Virus record (IMG/VR): IMGVR_UViG_3300033149_005501
Coordinates: 1-38,385 of that record
Direction: 5' to 3' (one strand)
DNA: 38,385 nt
Source: a virus
Shown: in pieces, positions 21,361 to 31,357 of the stretch
Position numbering within the stretch: the first letter of the stretch is position 1
Layout of the letters: every line of letters begins with the position of its first letter
Program-made: the position numbers and the translations under genes
The notes under the pieces: model-generated
What the model saw: the letters and a program-made list of their open reading frames with translations, nothing else
Database searches by the model: none
Told to the model about the DNA's origin: nothing

Positions 21361-23901
21361 TCAAATTTCTTCTTCCTCAAAATAAACATCTCTTAGTATT
21401 GGAAATTCGTTAAATTCCAATATTATATCGAGTGGCATGCTCCAAACACGCTTAGTTGTTCCCGTTAGTGGATCTTTGATTACCTCATAATCAAATAATG
21501 GTTGATGTTTCTTTATCAATCCTTTATGCTCTAATTCAGCGATTTTGCGTTCTTGTAAAGCAGCCAAATCTTCACTTCCGGTATAGTCTCCTACCTTAAT
21601 ATCAATGTCATACTCCGACGCTGTATAAATATCTAATGCATCTCCTTTTATCAACATAAGTTCAACGGAAGATGTACCACTAACTTCGCATTCATCTAAA
21701 ACTTCTGGATAGCGTATTGCTTGTCCTATACTAATATTATCTCTTCTAAAATATATTTGTAGTGCATTTCTAATAGCCGCTTCAATCGTCGATTTTAATT
21801 TTACATTATTTGTATCGATAACATATCTAACCAATACATCCAGATATACTGGTGTTGCCGATTCTATAATGTAAGAAGTTGTTAGCAATTTTGTATATTC
21901 ATCTGATAGTGCATCTCTGATTAATGACTTTTGATAATTCGATATTGATGTTCCAATCATCGGTACTACGTAAATCCATACTGAATTAAAGAATTCTTGA
22001 ACATAGTTTTGTGACGTTATTAAGCCTAATTTGGTAAGATCCGTATAATTAACAACTTTAACATCCGCTACAAATGATGAAAACTTTTGTTTTATATATG
22101 CCTCATGGTCGCTTTTGCTAACAATGCGTTTTTGCGTTGCATACATCGCCGGCGCATTTACTCTAATCTCATCAACTGTTTCAGGATCTCTACCACCAGA
22201 GGCTGCCGATTTCTGGTTTAAGGTATATTCGACATCGGCACCACTATTATCTGTTATATTATTTGTTGTATCTCCAGTAGAAATGAACGCAGAAAATTGA
22301 AGGGCTTGTAAGTCACTGCCCAATGTAGATGGTATTATAGTATCGCCTATAGAATTCGCGGGAATATTACCTTCTTCCCCATCACATTGGATGCCTAATA
22401 TCAATATTTTTGAACCTGATGGATCTAGCCCATAATCATTTTGCCCAAATCTAATCTCTATCCGTTGGTCTTGATTAACCCGAACGAAAAATACTTTGGA
22501 TGTAGATGTAATATTAGCAGTATATTCATCGCTTGCTCGTTCCCATTCTTCTATGCCATCATCGGTTTCTACAAATACCCGAATAGAATTCGCAGATATC
22601 TTTTCAGTGCCTACCGTATATGTATTTGTGGTACTGTCATATGATAAATTCATATAGTTAGTAGCACTATTTGGATTCATATCAGCCTTGGCAATTAAAC
22701 TATATGTAGGGATGCCTTGTTGTAAATCTGATATTTTTACGCTTTCCGATAAATGTTGCCATGATAAATTTGCATTAAATAATGACCATGTAATATTTCC
22801 AGAAGAATCGATAACCGAACTATCTAATGTTGCAATGGTCACTTGGTTTGCCGTTGGTGAAGATTCGGTTACCAACAATTGCGCATCAACCACTGAGCTT
22901 GGTGGACTACTTACCGATAAAATGATATTGAGATCGCCGGTCACATCCGCAAAATGTCCATCTGAAAATACCGATGAGCTAATAGTAGCACCATCGCTAA
23001 AAGAATATATGAGACCATCAATCAACACCCTATATGTTTTGCCATCATCTACCGTCAATGTAATTTGATTTGTCTCCGAATCCGTTCGTGCTAACGTTAC
23101 ATTTGAAAGACCGATTTGGCCAACGCGACCCAAATAAAATTTTTGATAAGCATTATTCTGGGTTATAGTTATACTGTCCGTTGAACTACTATATGTAAAT
23201 TGTGCAATCTCATTTGCATCTCCCGTAGGAGAATCAATCGTTATAGCAGCAGGCGAACTACTAAAAAACAATCCATAAGTAGTTCCATCAACCAAGCTCG
23301 ATGCATCCACTGTCAAATTATTTGTTACCGTAGTTTCGGGTTGATAATTGGAATCTAGCGCTGTAAATGGGTTTTTATCGGAGCAATAAATTGTTATGGC
23401 ACCATTTGCATAAGTAATTTCCGAATCTTCTATGGGATGGATTCCATATCCCTTAACAGTGTATATAAAATCATCAACATTAGTAAACATGATAGTTTTT
23501 CCATCGGATGTCGCTTTAGTAGTTGGAAACTTAGAATAACTTGGAATTTCAAAATATAACCCTTCACTTCCAAAAACATACTCCGGCGCTAATTCTAAAA
23601 TAACATCTACTAAAGCAACATCATATCCAGCTGGCGCATACCCCAACATCTTTGCTATTTTATTTGCATTTTTATATAGACGAGTGGCAGGCAAAAATGA
23701 TTCATTAGCTGTTGCGTTTATATAGAATCCCAATATCGAACCAATATATGCCACCATCTCTGCTAATGTTGTAATATTACTCGAGTCAAAATCAATATCA
23801 GCAAACGTATCTTTACTCTTAATATAATCCTTAACAGCTTCGGTAAGCTCATCAAAATCATATGATGTATAGTCTATAATTTTCGCAGGCGTCTTAGCCA
23901 T
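21361..23901 (-). CDS. gp6: baseplate wedge protein (T4 gp6 / baseplate J type), 846 aa
   Basis: gp6-type proteins join neighbouring wedges into the baseplate ring. The N-terminus (YTSYDFDELTEAVKDYIKSK, then NITTLAEMVAYIGSILGFYI) has the pattern of gp6/J family proteins, as does the C-terminal region with DVLVRYVIDTNNVKLKSTIE and FRRDNISIGQAIRYPEV. Length exceeds that of T4 gp6 (660 aa); the extra is a beta-rich Ser/Thr region at about 200-400, probably an inserted surface domain. It follows the gp25-like gene, as in many contractile systems where gp25 and gp6/J genes are neighbours. Confidence 0.85.
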   Translation of the reverse strand: MAKTPAKIIDYTSYDFDELTEAVKDYIKSKDTFADIDFDSSNITTLAEMVAYIGSILGFYINATANESFLPATRLYKNANKIAKMLGYAPAGYDVALVDVILELAPEYVFGSEGLYFEIPSYSKFPTTKATSDGKTIMFTNVDDFIYTVKGYGIHPIEDSEITYANGAITIYCSDKNPFTALDSNYQPETTVTNNLTVDASSLVDGTTYGLFFSSSPAAITIDSPTGDANEIAQFTYSSSTDSITITQNNAYQKFYLGRVGQIGLSNVTLARTDSETNQITLTVDDGKTYRVLIDGLIYSFSDGATISSSVFSDGHFADVTGDLNIILSVSSPPSSVVDAQLLVTESSPTANQVTIATLDSSVIDSSGNITWSLFNANLSWQHLSESVKISDLQQGIPTYSLIAKADMNPNSATNYMNLSYDSTTNTYTVGTEKISANSIRVFVETDDGIEEWERASDEYTANITSTSKVFFVRVNQDQRIEIRFGQNDYGLDPSGSKILILGIQCDGEEGNIPANSIGDTIIPSTLGSDLQALQFSAFISTGDTTNNITDNSGADVEYTLNQKSAASGGRDPETVDEIRVNAPAMYATQKRIVSKSDHEAYIKQKFSSFVADVKVVNYTDLTKLGLITSQNYVQEFFNSVWIYVVPMIGTSISNYQKSLIRDALSDEYTKLLTTSYIIESATPVYLDVLVRYVIDTNNVKLKSTIEAAIRNALQIYFRRDNISIGQAIRYPEVLDECEVSGTSSVELMLIKGDALDIYTASEYDIDIKVGDYTGSEDLAALQERKIAELEHKGLIKKHQPLFDYEVIKDPLTGTTKRVWSMPLDIILEFNEFPILRDVYFEEEEI

Positions 23902-23904
23902 ATC

Positions 23905-24285
23905 TTATATTTTCCTTAGAGCCAAATTTAATGAATCCACCATTTGCGTTGTAACAATTCGATATAATATCTCAATATCATATTGTCCGTTATCTGGGTC
24001 GTTGGTTACTATTATTTGCTGTACATCAATACGTGGTTCAAACAATTCAATTGCCTCTAAAATTTCTTCGCCTATTTGTTGACTTGTTATTTCATCCATT
24101 GGATGGAAAAGGTATTCGCGTAAGAAGCATCCATAATCTGGACGCATAACACGTTCACCGGGGGTTGTATTTAATAATAGACGAAGAGCTTGTTTTATGG
24201 CATCTCTATCAACTTCTCTCTTAATATCCTTATCAGTTGCAATAGAAAAATCTAAATCGAGATCTGAATATAGAATATTACTCAT
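23905..24285 (-). CDS. gp25: baseplate wedge protein (T4 gp25 family), 126 aa
   Basis: gp25 sits where wedges meet the sheath and helps start sheath polymerisation. The signature is present: KQALRLLLNTTPGERVMRPD followed by YGCFLREYLF and a later RIVTTQ segment, over a length typical of the family. GGGGGAAT precedes the ATG at 24285. It lies directly before the gp6-type gene. Confidence 0.93.
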   Translation of the reverse strand: MSNILYSDLDLDFSIATDKDIKREVDRDAIKQALRLLLNTTPGERVMRPDYGCFLREYLFHPMDEITSQQIGEEILEAIELFEPRIDVQQIIVTNDPDNGQYDIEILYRIVTTQMVDSLNLALRKI

Positions 24286-24286
24286 A

Positions 24287-25045
24287 CTATTCCCCCAGTA
24301 CGCCTATATCAGCTGTAGTTGATACCATGCCAGTAGCCAACTTTTCTCCCGTAATTGTTATGGTATTGCCTTCCGTAGATGATGTTGAATGACAATATAC
24401 ATTTGTAGTAATCGATGTAATTGGATATACCGTTTTCAGTGGTTTATATAGAACAATATCCATCGTAAAATCTAATGACCACCAAGCGAACAATCGTTGA
24501 TCTTCCGGAGAAAATTCTTCTGGTACTTCTATATTTACACTTTCCAATACTATATTGCAATCACGCTCAAGGTTGAAGGTTCTTTCCTTTATACGCTTCG
24601 ATGCACATGGTGTAAAATTAGGTAAAATATTTTCTAGAATTTGAAACATATTAGTAATATATCGGCCACCAATATTCAAAGTTAAATTTAATTTATATGG
24701 TATTGGGTTATAGTCTACACTATATGATGTAGCAACATCATTTTCGTAAGTTATATTCAATACTCTACGTTCAAATCTACCCGCCATTTTCTCAGTATCC
24801 AATTCGATTCCCTGTAATGTCGTTACGAGTACAGGAAAAAGTGGTTGTGTTGCATTAGCATCCGCCTGAAGTTGTTTAATTCGTTGATATGCCTTTTCTT
24901 TAGTACCAAACATAATAGGTACCGAGATAGTATCGACAACATTATCATTAGAATCGTATTGTTTGATTTGGATATCATTAAAGATATCCATAAACGCAGC
25001 TAAATATGTCTTCAGGCTATTTCCGAAATAATATGTAAATGCCAT
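24287..25045 (-). CDS. gp15: tail terminator / sheath stabiliser (T4 gp15 family), 252 aa
   Basis: gp15 caps the finished tail tube and sheath so that it can join the head. The N-terminus (FGNSLKTYLAAFMDIFNDIQ, then IKQ and a VPIMFGTKE strand) matches the start of T4 gp15, and YNPIPYKLNLTLNI followed by MFQILENILPNFTP matches its central part. T4 gp15 is 272 aa, close to this. Lying between the spike and gp25 genes is a rearranged position compared with T4. Confidence 0.85.
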   Translation of the reverse strand: MAFTYYFGNSLKTYLAAFMDIFNDIQIKQYDSNDNVVDTISVPIMFGTKEKAYQRIKQLQADANATQPLFPVLVTTLQGIELDTEKMAGRFERRVLNITYENDVATSYSVDYNPIPYKLNLTLNIGGRYITNMFQILENILPNFTPCASKRIKERTFNLERDCNIVLESVNIEVPEEFSPEDQRLFAWWSLDFTMDIVLYKPLKTVYPITSITTNVYCHSTSSTEGNTITITGEKLATGMVSTTADIGVLGE

Positions 25046-25048
25046 ATA

Positions 25049-25768
25049 CTATCCCGTTTCGTTAATTACCACCTGGGCTCCAGTTAATGTTAGAATACCT
25101 TGTGTTGTTATATTGAGATTGCCGGTAGAACTAATATTTAATATTGTGCCGCTTTCAATATCTCCTTGCCCCGTTGAACTAATATCAAAGGTTCCACCGG
25201 ATATAGAGATTTTACTACTTCCACTTATATTTATATCGCTACTACCGGAAATATTAATTTTACCCTGATTGTTTTTTATTGTTATTTCATTATTTTTACT
25301 AAAACAAATAACACTACCATCATGTCCCAATGCCATCCACTCTGAACCATGATGAAACATTAAAAATGCATGTCCATCAGATAGTAATGTCATATTATCA
25401 AGTGGCCGTTTATTTGCCTCTGTATATTGTCCTGATACCGCTGCATTAACTTTGGCTCCTATGGCATCTACATCCTCTTTCCAATTATCCGCGCCAGGGC
25501 AAATAGCAAAATATACCGGCGTAGCAATATTGCCATTTTCAAAAAATACCCACACCGTGGAATTTACCTCAGGTACTGCAAGGTTACCATTATGGTGCTG
25601 TATGGGCAAAGCTGGTTCTGCTATCGGCCATGCATTTTCATATTTTTGTTCTGCATCGGCATCATCATAGAGCTGTGGTATAAATATTCTAATTCGTCCA
25701 TCTCCCAATGATGATTTGACGACAGCCCTATAAAATCCAAATATATTTCGTTGTTTAGTAAGTTTCAT
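25049..25768 (-). CDS. baseplate central spike (gp5/VgrG-like, no lysozyme domain), 239 aa
   Basis: Residues 1-110 have the OB-fold layout of gp5 and VgrG proteins (GRIRIFIPQLYDD, then VNSTVWVFFENGN and a PVYFAICPG strand). Residues 160-239 are short repeats (GKINISGSSDINISGSSKIS, then similar turns) typical of a triple-stranded beta-helix needle. The T4 lysozyme domain between them is missing, so wall digestion must be done by another protein. The gene overlaps the end of the hub gene by 14 bases. Confidence 0.8.
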   Translation of the reverse strand: MKLTKQRNIFGFYRAVVKSSLGDGRIRIFIPQLYDDADAEQKYENAWPIAEPALPIQHHNGNLAVPEVNSTVWVFFENGNIATPVYFAICPGADNWKEDVDAIGAKVNAAVSGQYTEANKRPLDNMTLLSDGHAFLMFHHGSEWMALGHDGSVICFSKNNEITIKNNQGKINISGSSDINISGSSKISISGGTFDISSTGQGDIESGTILNISSTGNLNITTQGILTLTGAQVVINETG

Positions 25769-27017
25769 TGTTATAACAATTCTTTATAAAAGTAATATAG
25801 TTTAGATATGTACCATCAATATCAATATTGTGCTCTACACTTGCAACTATCCATTGTCCCGAATATTGCGAATCTTCATCCGGAACAATTGACATTGTAG
25901 TTTGTGTATTACGTTTAGATTGAAATATAATTTTGGCCTGTTGTCCCAAGGATCGGATTTGATGTCCATATACTACCGCATGTAATATAATATTATCTGC
26001 ATTTGCCATAGCCATTGAGTTTTTATCAATATTGATATTCTCTTGCTCATCTCTACTATTTGCTGCTGATAACCGTTTGGTTTTTTTAACAATTTCTTCA
26101 TCTGATAAATTATCATTATAATAATATACAGGATAATTATCGGAGGTCATATATGGTGTTGGTTTAAATGTAGAAGATAGTCGATGAAATGAATTTGTCG
26201 TATAATCATAAACAACCGATTCCCTGGCCCATGCTGAATGTGGCCAAATTGCTCCCGCCTTCGAGTATAGTTCATAGTTCAATATTAAGTTGTAGTTTTC
26301 CACATTGGCTAATTCCGTTGAAGTAATTGGTTGCACTATATAATATTCTTTACTAAATTCATTAGCCATTGAAGTTAATGATTGTAATCTAATTTCTTTT
26401 CTCATATATGGTTCGGCTTCTTCAATAGCACTATCAGCCCATAAAAAATATGGTCCATCAGCAGCTGCTCCCAGTGCATATTCAATAATGTCAATAGCAA
26501 ACCAATTTCGTGGAAATCCGATACGAACATTTTCATTGGATGAAAAATTTCCGTTTAGTGTATACTCCGGAACAACTCGTCGCATGCAGGTTTCTACAAT
26601 TTGTAAATATGAATGTTGGGTGAAAAACATCCGGGCCGGCGAATCCAAGTATGCGTATAAATTCCTATATAGTGGATATTCAACAAGCCGCAATGATATA
26701 GTATTACCATATATTGCCGTTGGCGCTTCACGATTGAAAATCTCTGCCATATTTATCGGTTCAAAGTAAATTTCAAGAGCAGGAAACTCATCTCGTAGCT
26801 TAATATTTTGAATACGCAAAACAAAAATTTCATTCCCAGTTAATTGCGATAGCTCGCGATGTGCATCCACATCTACAAAGGTTACTGTTGCTGTTCTATA
26901 AAATTGATTAATACCCGTACATAGCTTTAAATTAAACTTATAATTCATAATAACTTCTTCACTACCTTTAATATACGCCAACTGAGCAACACCGCCCCGA
27001 CCATGATTAATCACCAT
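25755..27017 (-). CDS. baseplate hub protein (gp27-like), 420 aa
   Basis: Hub proteins form the trimeric ring holding the spike under the tail tube. The protein is beta-rich with ATVTFVDVDAHRELSQLTGN and later QWIVASVEHNIDIDGTYLNY, which fit the end strands of gp27/gpD-type hubs (a 'replacement of membrane' style barrel ending). Its place directly before the spike gene and after the gp53-like gene supports this. GAGGAAT precedes the ATG at 27017. Sequence similarity to T4 gp27 itself is too low for me to be certain. Confidence 0.7.
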   Translation of the reverse strand: MVINHGRGGVAQLAYIKGSEEVIMNYKFNLKLCTGINQFYRTATVTFVDVDAHRELSQLTGNEIFVLRIQNIKLRDEFPALEIYFEPINMAEIFNREAPTAIYGNTISLRLVEYPLYRNLYAYLDSPARMFFTQHSYLQIVETCMRRVVPEYTLNGNFSSNENVRIGFPRNWFAIDIIEYALGAAADGPYFLWADSAIEEAEPYMRKEIRLQSLTSMANEFSKEYYIVQPITSTELANVENYNLILNYELYSKAGAIWPHSAWARESVVYDYTTNSFHRLSSTFKPTPYMTSDNYPVYYYNDNLSDEEIVKKTKRLSAANSRDEQENINIDKNSMAMANADNIILHAVVYGHQIRSLGQQAKIIFQSKRNTQTTMSIVPDEDSQYSGQWIVASVEHNIDIDGTYLNYITFIKNCYNNETY

Positions 27018-27019
27018 AC

Positions 27020-27367
27020 TTATTCCTCATGAGATTGTTTTTGCTCTTTAATGATTTTGAATATTTCAGCTAAGTATACAGGCTTAATAATTTTTATAAC
27101 CCGGTCTTCATCATATGCCAATTCGAATGGATCAATAATTGAATTAAATAGATAAATGAACCACCAGAGGTTTGGCGTACCATAATATTCATTTGCTATT
27201 AAATCCCATCGTTTTGCAAGATGTGTCGGCACAACAAATTCATCATAGTATTTAATATCTCCGACATACCGTTCAATAACTTCATATACATTCCATATAT
27301 CATAGATTTTTATATCATCATAGGATATTACCGGAAATAAATTACTCATCTTGGTGGTGTTTGCCAC
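27020..27367 (-). CDS. gp53: baseplate wedge protein (T4 gp53 family), 115 aa
   Basis: gp53 clamps adjacent wedges during baseplate ring closure. The family block is clear: LAKRWDLIANEYYGTPNLWW followed by FIYLFNSIIDPFEL, a LysM-like layout also seen in T4 gp53, though T4's protein is longer (196 aa). The start is taken as GTG 27367 because GAGGT lies about 8 bases upstream. A GTG at 27382 overlapping the previous TGA and an ATG at 27349 are alternatives. Confidence 0.85.
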   Translation of the reverse strand: MANTTKMSNLFPVISYDDIKIYDIWNVYEVIERYVGDIKYYDEFVVPTHLAKRWDLIANEYYGTPNLWWFIYLFNSIIDPFELAYDEDRVIKIIKPVYLAEIFKIIKEQKQSHEE

Positions 27368-27378
27368 TTTTATGTACC

Positions 27379-28716
27379 TCACCTATAATGATCAAATCCT
27401 CGATCCGTCGGCATTGGCTCAGTGCCGGACCTCACCTCGACTGGCTTTGGTCGTTCTATTTGTCTAATTTGAACTTTGCTTTCCTTTGATTGTACGCTCT
27501 TCAAAATATCATCTCTAAACATTGGTACCAGACTTGTAAACGTAACATTCACCTCTGCCCATAATGGATATCCAGCCAACACCATATTTTCTTTATCAAA
27601 TACCGAAATTCGTTTGCGTTTGTCCTGTTGATTAAGTGCGCGCTCGATAAGTTTAGATCCCAGTCTGCCCGCAGTACCCGCATATTTATTAATTTCTTCA
27701 AGATATCGAGTTCCGATGCGTTCGGCTCCTCGTATTAAAGTCCGTTTACTTCGCTTTGATGATGTATGTGACATGGCATTTGCATAGGCGCGCCAAGGAC
27801 CATGATATGTAGTTTCAATTGCCGTAATCGCGCAACGTTCTAAATCTAAAATTTGGTTTGAAAAACTAATTGACCAATAACATGGTGCAACCCAAGATAC
27901 GAAACTGTAAGTATCGATGGATGCTGCGGCAGAACGCCTAAGAAAATTATATATTACTTGAAGATTAGATTTTGTTCCATCCGAATCCGTTGAACCCAGT
28001 GCGGATTCTATGGAATCCATAATATCTTGCATTTTGTTTTTGATGGTATTTATAATTTGATAATCTATTTTAGATGGATATGACAATGCACTCAATATAG
28101 TTGCCGGAACAACAACATCAAAAAGTGGATCCGATGTAGCAATTAGAACCAATGGAACTGTAATTTCTATTGGTTCACTTTCCGAATATGCTTTTGGTCT
28201 TACAATTCTACCGCCTCTAACATCCGATGTTATACCGTTTGCAATAGCAAGGCCCCAATGCCCCCAACCTATTAATTTATCTAGAATTGCCATTCCCATC
28301 GAATCTTTATCTTCCCAAGAATGCGAATGTGATATTGCAATTTCTGCTGCATTTACTAAACAAATATAAGTTCCTATAGATCGCTTTTTATTATAAACCG
28401 TATTAAGCATTGATTGACTGGTAACATTTTCTTTAGTAGAGCTGCGTTCGGCTTCTAGATTTTCTATATTAATTTGTCGCCATGCAGAAACTGATGTTGC
28501 TGGATCATATACTTTTCCTCGTAGCCAACAAAACGAATCTTCACCATATTCCCTATATAGTTTATCAACCAAACCATTGTTTTGTGGAATTTTGAAGAAG
28601 AATCCTTTATCTTGTCCTGTTAGATCAAAGGTTTTGATAGATTCCCCACTACTTGTTGTTTGTTCTGATGTGGTAACTCCAATTGCACCACCAGGGGATA
28701 TTGTTGGTAATAACAT
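27379..28716 (-). CDS. putative baseplate tail-tube junction protein (gp48/54-like position), 445 aa
   Basis: A large soluble protein with Ser/Thr-rich N-terminus, a helical middle, and a C-terminal strand LWAEVNVTFTSLVPMFRDDI that resembles the ending of tube-like initiator proteins. It lies between the tape measure and gp53 genes, where T4-like and other myophages encode the tail-tube initiator or baseplate cap. The basic segment SKRSKRTLIRGAER is notable. The assignment to gp48/54 function is inference from position and length (T4 gp48 is 364 aa, gp54 320 aa). Confidence 0.45.
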   Translation of the reverse strand: MLLPTISPGGAIGVTTSEQTTSSGESIKTFDLTGQDKGFFFKIPQNNGLVDKLYREYGEDSFCWLRGKVYDPATSVSAWRQINIENLEAERSSTKENVTSQSMLNTVYNKKRSIGTYICLVNAAEIAISHSHSWEDKDSMGMAILDKLIGWGHWGLAIANGITSDVRGGRIVRPKAYSESEPIEITVPLVLIATSDPLFDVVVPATILSALSYPSKIDYQIINTIKNKMQDIMDSIESALGSTDSDGTKSNLQVIYNFLRRSAAASIDTYSFVSWVAPCYWSISFSNQILDLERCAITAIETTYHGPWRAYANAMSHTSSKRSKRTLIRGAERIGTRYLEEINKYAGTAGRLGSKLIERALNQQDKRKRISVFDKENMVLAGYPLWAEVNVTFTSLVPMFRDDILKSVQSKESKVQIRQIERPKPVEVRSGTEPMPTDRGFDHYR

Positions 28717-28727
28717 CTATATCTCCA

Positions 28728-30239
28728 TTATCGATTCGATTCTAATATTGGCAATTGCCTACCAATATATATTGAATTATTGTCGGTTAAATTATTACCA
28801 ACTGGTACTGGTACAACTAATGGATGAGATGTCCCGGCCTCTTTCGCGCCTTCTCGTGCGCCATTTCGGGCAGATTCCGCTACACTATTAGCCAATTCCT
28901 CTGGAGAAATATGCAGAGTTCGAATAGCCTCCAATATAGCTTCCCGGTCTTCCGGAGAAAGTTGCATATAATTTCGGCCGCGGCCTTCATTAAGATATAC
29001 CCAATAATTGGGTCGTATGCCCCATTCCTTTGGTACTCCAGGTATTAGATTTTCTGATAACATACGTACAAGGGATTGGTCCAGGGGCTCACCTGGCTTG
29101 ATGTTTAATGACTCAAGTATTTCTTGACCTTGCCTGTCGGCTATTAAGCCTCTTGTGGCTTGTCTATTTAAATTGAGAGCTGTCTGTATAGCACTAAATT
29201 TTGATAAACCACTCTCCATCAGGGCATAGACGAGCATATTTAAAAAATCTTCATCTTTAAATAAACGTGGATTCTCTCTATATGTACGATGGGCAATAGC
29301 CAGCGCCTTTGATGGTGTTTCGGCTCTTCTTATTCTATTAAGCGGTTTCTTAATTTCTATAGCTTGAATACCAGGTATCATTAAAGCTATATTATATAAA
29401 GCGGCATCAATGCCAGAAATAATATTATACATGCGCGAGAAAAAAGATATTAGTACTGGAACAGTCTCCTTAAGAATATCCCACCCTTGAGTAAGAGCCC
29501 ATTTCCCAAAGTCAGCTATATCGGCTGCTATAGGCTTTATATATTGATTCCAAAATTTAGGAATATCCTCTTCGATAAACTTTACTATCCGATTTGTAAT
29601 GTCTTCCCAATTAAGTTCATTAAGATATTTCACCATACCATGGAATTTTTTGCTAAAGAACTCACTAATTTTATCCCAATATGTATATATAGTTGCGGCC
29701 ACTAACCCCAATGCAAAGAGTGTTAGAGTTCCTATTACTAGTATAGGAATAAGTGCTACCGTTAGCGTGGCAACCGCCGATGCAATAGTAGTAATGATAA
29801 GCGGTATCATTGTAACCAAATATGTAAATATGCTACCAATTCTCGCAAAAATGCCACGTTTTTTATCATTTATATCAGACTTAATACCCGCAATCTCTAA
29901 TTTCAATTTAGCTACAACTCCACCAAATACTTTATCATTGCTTTCTTTAATAACAGTGGTTACTTTCTCAGTGGCTTCATAGAGGGATTTGGTATCATCG
30001 GCCATCTTTGATAATACTTTATCTATTTCCATAGCAAGATTGGCCTTATCCTCGGCTTCTAATTTCTGCACCCATTTTGGCATTTCGGTATCTTTAACAG
30101 CATCGATTGCAGCTTGATGAACGCTCTCCGCAAGTTGTTTGGCAAGAGCCTCTTGCTCCTCTTTTGATGGCCCTTTAAATATATCTACAAGAGCTGCAAA
30201 GGCTTCTTTGGTTTCATTTTGTTCATCGCGTTTTAGCAT
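28728..30239 (-). CDS. tail tape measure protein, 503 aa
   Basis: Tape measure proteins fix tail length and are ejected ahead of the DNA. Residues 1-130 are coiled coil, 133-187 are a long hydrophobic stretch (LVTMIPLIITTIASAVATLT onwards) able to cross the host membrane, and the rest is helical. This layout, and the position after tube and assembly genes and before baseplate genes, identify it. Using the general rule of about 0.15 nm per residue gives a tail of very roughly 75 nm, shorter than T4 (gp29, 590 aa). GGATAT precedes the ATG at 30239. Confidence 0.8.
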   Translation of the reverse strand: MLKRDEQNETKEAFAALVDIFKGPSKEEQEALAKQLAESVHQAAIDAVKDTEMPKWVQKLEAEDKANLAMEIDKVLSKMADDTKSLYEATEKVTTVIKESNDKVFGGVVAKLKLEIAGIKSDINDKKRGIFARIGSIFTYLVTMIPLIITTIASAVATLTVALIPILVIGTLTLFALGLVAATIYTYWDKISEFFSKKFHGMVKYLNELNWEDITNRIVKFIEEDIPKFWNQYIKPIAADIADFGKWALTQGWDILKETVPVLISFFSRMYNIISGIDAALYNIALMIPGIQAIEIKKPLNRIRRAETPSKALAIAHRTYRENPRLFKDEDFLNMLVYALMESGLSKFSAIQTALNLNRQATRGLIADRQGQEILESLNIKPGEPLDQSLVRMLSENLIPGVPKEWGIRPNYWVYLNEGRGRNYMQLSPEDREAILEAIRTLHISPEELANSVAESARNGAREGAKEAGTSHPLVVPVPVGNNLTDNNSIYIGRQLPILESNR

Positions 30240-30252
30240 TATATATTATATC

Positions 30253-30588
30253 CTATTTGAGACGATATATAGTTCCCAAAGATGGAATTTTACTACGACG
30301 CTTTATTGTAGATATTTTATTATCCATATTTTTTGTAGCCTTCTCTAATTCACGTTTCTCATTTGCTATTTCCATCAATATCAATTCATACAAACTAAAC
30401 GCCTCATATACCGGCATATTATCAATCTCATTGAACGATATATTTCGAGTAGATGAAATAAAGTACTTCATCTTAAATATATCTGAAGCCCGAATACCGG
30501 CTGAAATAATATCATATATATTAAGAGATGAACTATTATCAAACGGCCGAACGAAAAAAGCGCGATAAGTCCTGTGTAAAGCGCACAT
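30253..30588 (-). CDS. tail assembly protein, possibly made by frameshift from the upstream gene, 111 aa
   Basis: The ORF overlaps the 3' end of the upstream gene by 50 bases in the +1 frame and has no convincing ribosome site at its ATG (30588) or at the internal ATG coding for MKYFISS. It is helical with YELILMEIANEKRELEKATK, and lies directly before the tape measure gene, the place of tail assembly chaperones, whose longer form is often made by ribosomal frameshifting. In the overlap the mRNA has a run of six U (complement of 30554-30559). A fused product would be about 370 residues. Either a separate gene or a frameshift extension is possible. Confidence 0.55.
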   Translation of the reverse strand: MCALHRTYRAFFVRPFDNSSSLNIYDIISAGIRASDIFKMKYFISSTRNISFNEIDNMPVYEAFSLYELILMEIANEKRELEKATKNMDNKISTIKRRSKIPSLGTIYRLK

Positions 30589-31357
30589 CGACTTCTATTT
30601 CATTACCGCATGACTTACATAATGTATTTACTTTTGTTCGAATGCCATATTCCCGTAAGTCAAGAATATATTGTTCAAGCGCTTCTCTCGCATCACCGCT
30701 TAAAACATCTAATAGTTTGATTTTTTGTTGGAGTGTAAATGGGATATACTCTTCACTATCTTTTGGTTTCCACCCTTCTAATACAGACAGATATCCTGCA
30801 AATAAGATATCAAACATAGAGCGTGCTGCTCCGGTTTCGAGTTTAGGGTTCTGATATAGAAATTGTTCTATTTCCACTTCTTTTCGTCGGGTGGGTGGAG
30901 TGAGTATAATAGTAGTATCGACAGACCTCAGAGGCAATTCCCGCATAAATATATCCGTCGTTCCTTCAGGTGATTTTGTCGATAGTTCTAAGATTGATAA
31001 TTTAATTTCATTATCTGTTTGACATTGTGAACAAACCCCACGCAATACTATATCATCTGATTTTGAATATGCCTTTAACATTAATAATAAATACTCTCTA
31101 TCAAAAATATACATATCCAAAACATCATCACAACCTTCAATTATACATTTTCGGAAAAGAGCATCAATCGCTTTATTCGCAACCCTAATATCACCATCTT
31201 CAAACGCTTTTATTATAGACATAAAATCCTTAGTGGTCATAGCCTTAATTGTAATTGATTCGCCGCTGAATGGCAATGTTATAATATGTTCAGGATACTC
31301 TACCTCGGTATATTGCTTCAAAATTTTATCAAACGCACCATTGGTATTTTGTTGCAT
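30539..31357 (-). CDS. gp26: gp26-like baseplate hub / tail assembly protein with zinc-ribbon pairs, 272 aa
   Basis: The N-terminal block (HIITLPFSGESITIKAMTTK, later IFDREYLLLMLKAYSKSDD and CSQCQTD) matches the T4 gp26 family, which helps assemble the baseplate hub in T4. Cys pairs CSQC (about 109-112) and CKSC (about 250-253) may bind zinc. T4 gp26 is shorter (208 aa). Its position between tube and tape measure is that of tail assembly chaperones in other myophages. GAAAGG precedes the ATG at 31357. Confidence 0.75.
   Translation of the reverse strand: MQQNTNGAFDKILKQYTEVEYPEHIITLPFSGESITIKAMTTKDFMSIIKAFEDGDIRVANKAIDALFRKCIIEGCDDVLDMYIFDREYLLLMLKAYSKSDDIVLRGVCSQCQTDNEIKLSILELSTKSPEGTTDIFMRELPLRSVDTTIILTPPTRRKEVEIEQFLYQNPKLETGAARSMFDILFAGYLSVLEGWKPKDSEEYIPFTLQQKIKLLDVLSGDAREALEQYILDLREYGIRTKVNTLCKSCGNEIEVDVRFTQDLSRFFRSAV

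Noticed and set aside
25049-25768. Lysozyme activity in the tail spike
   Set aside because: The lysozyme domain of T4 gp5 is missing; the OB fold is followed only by needle repeats.
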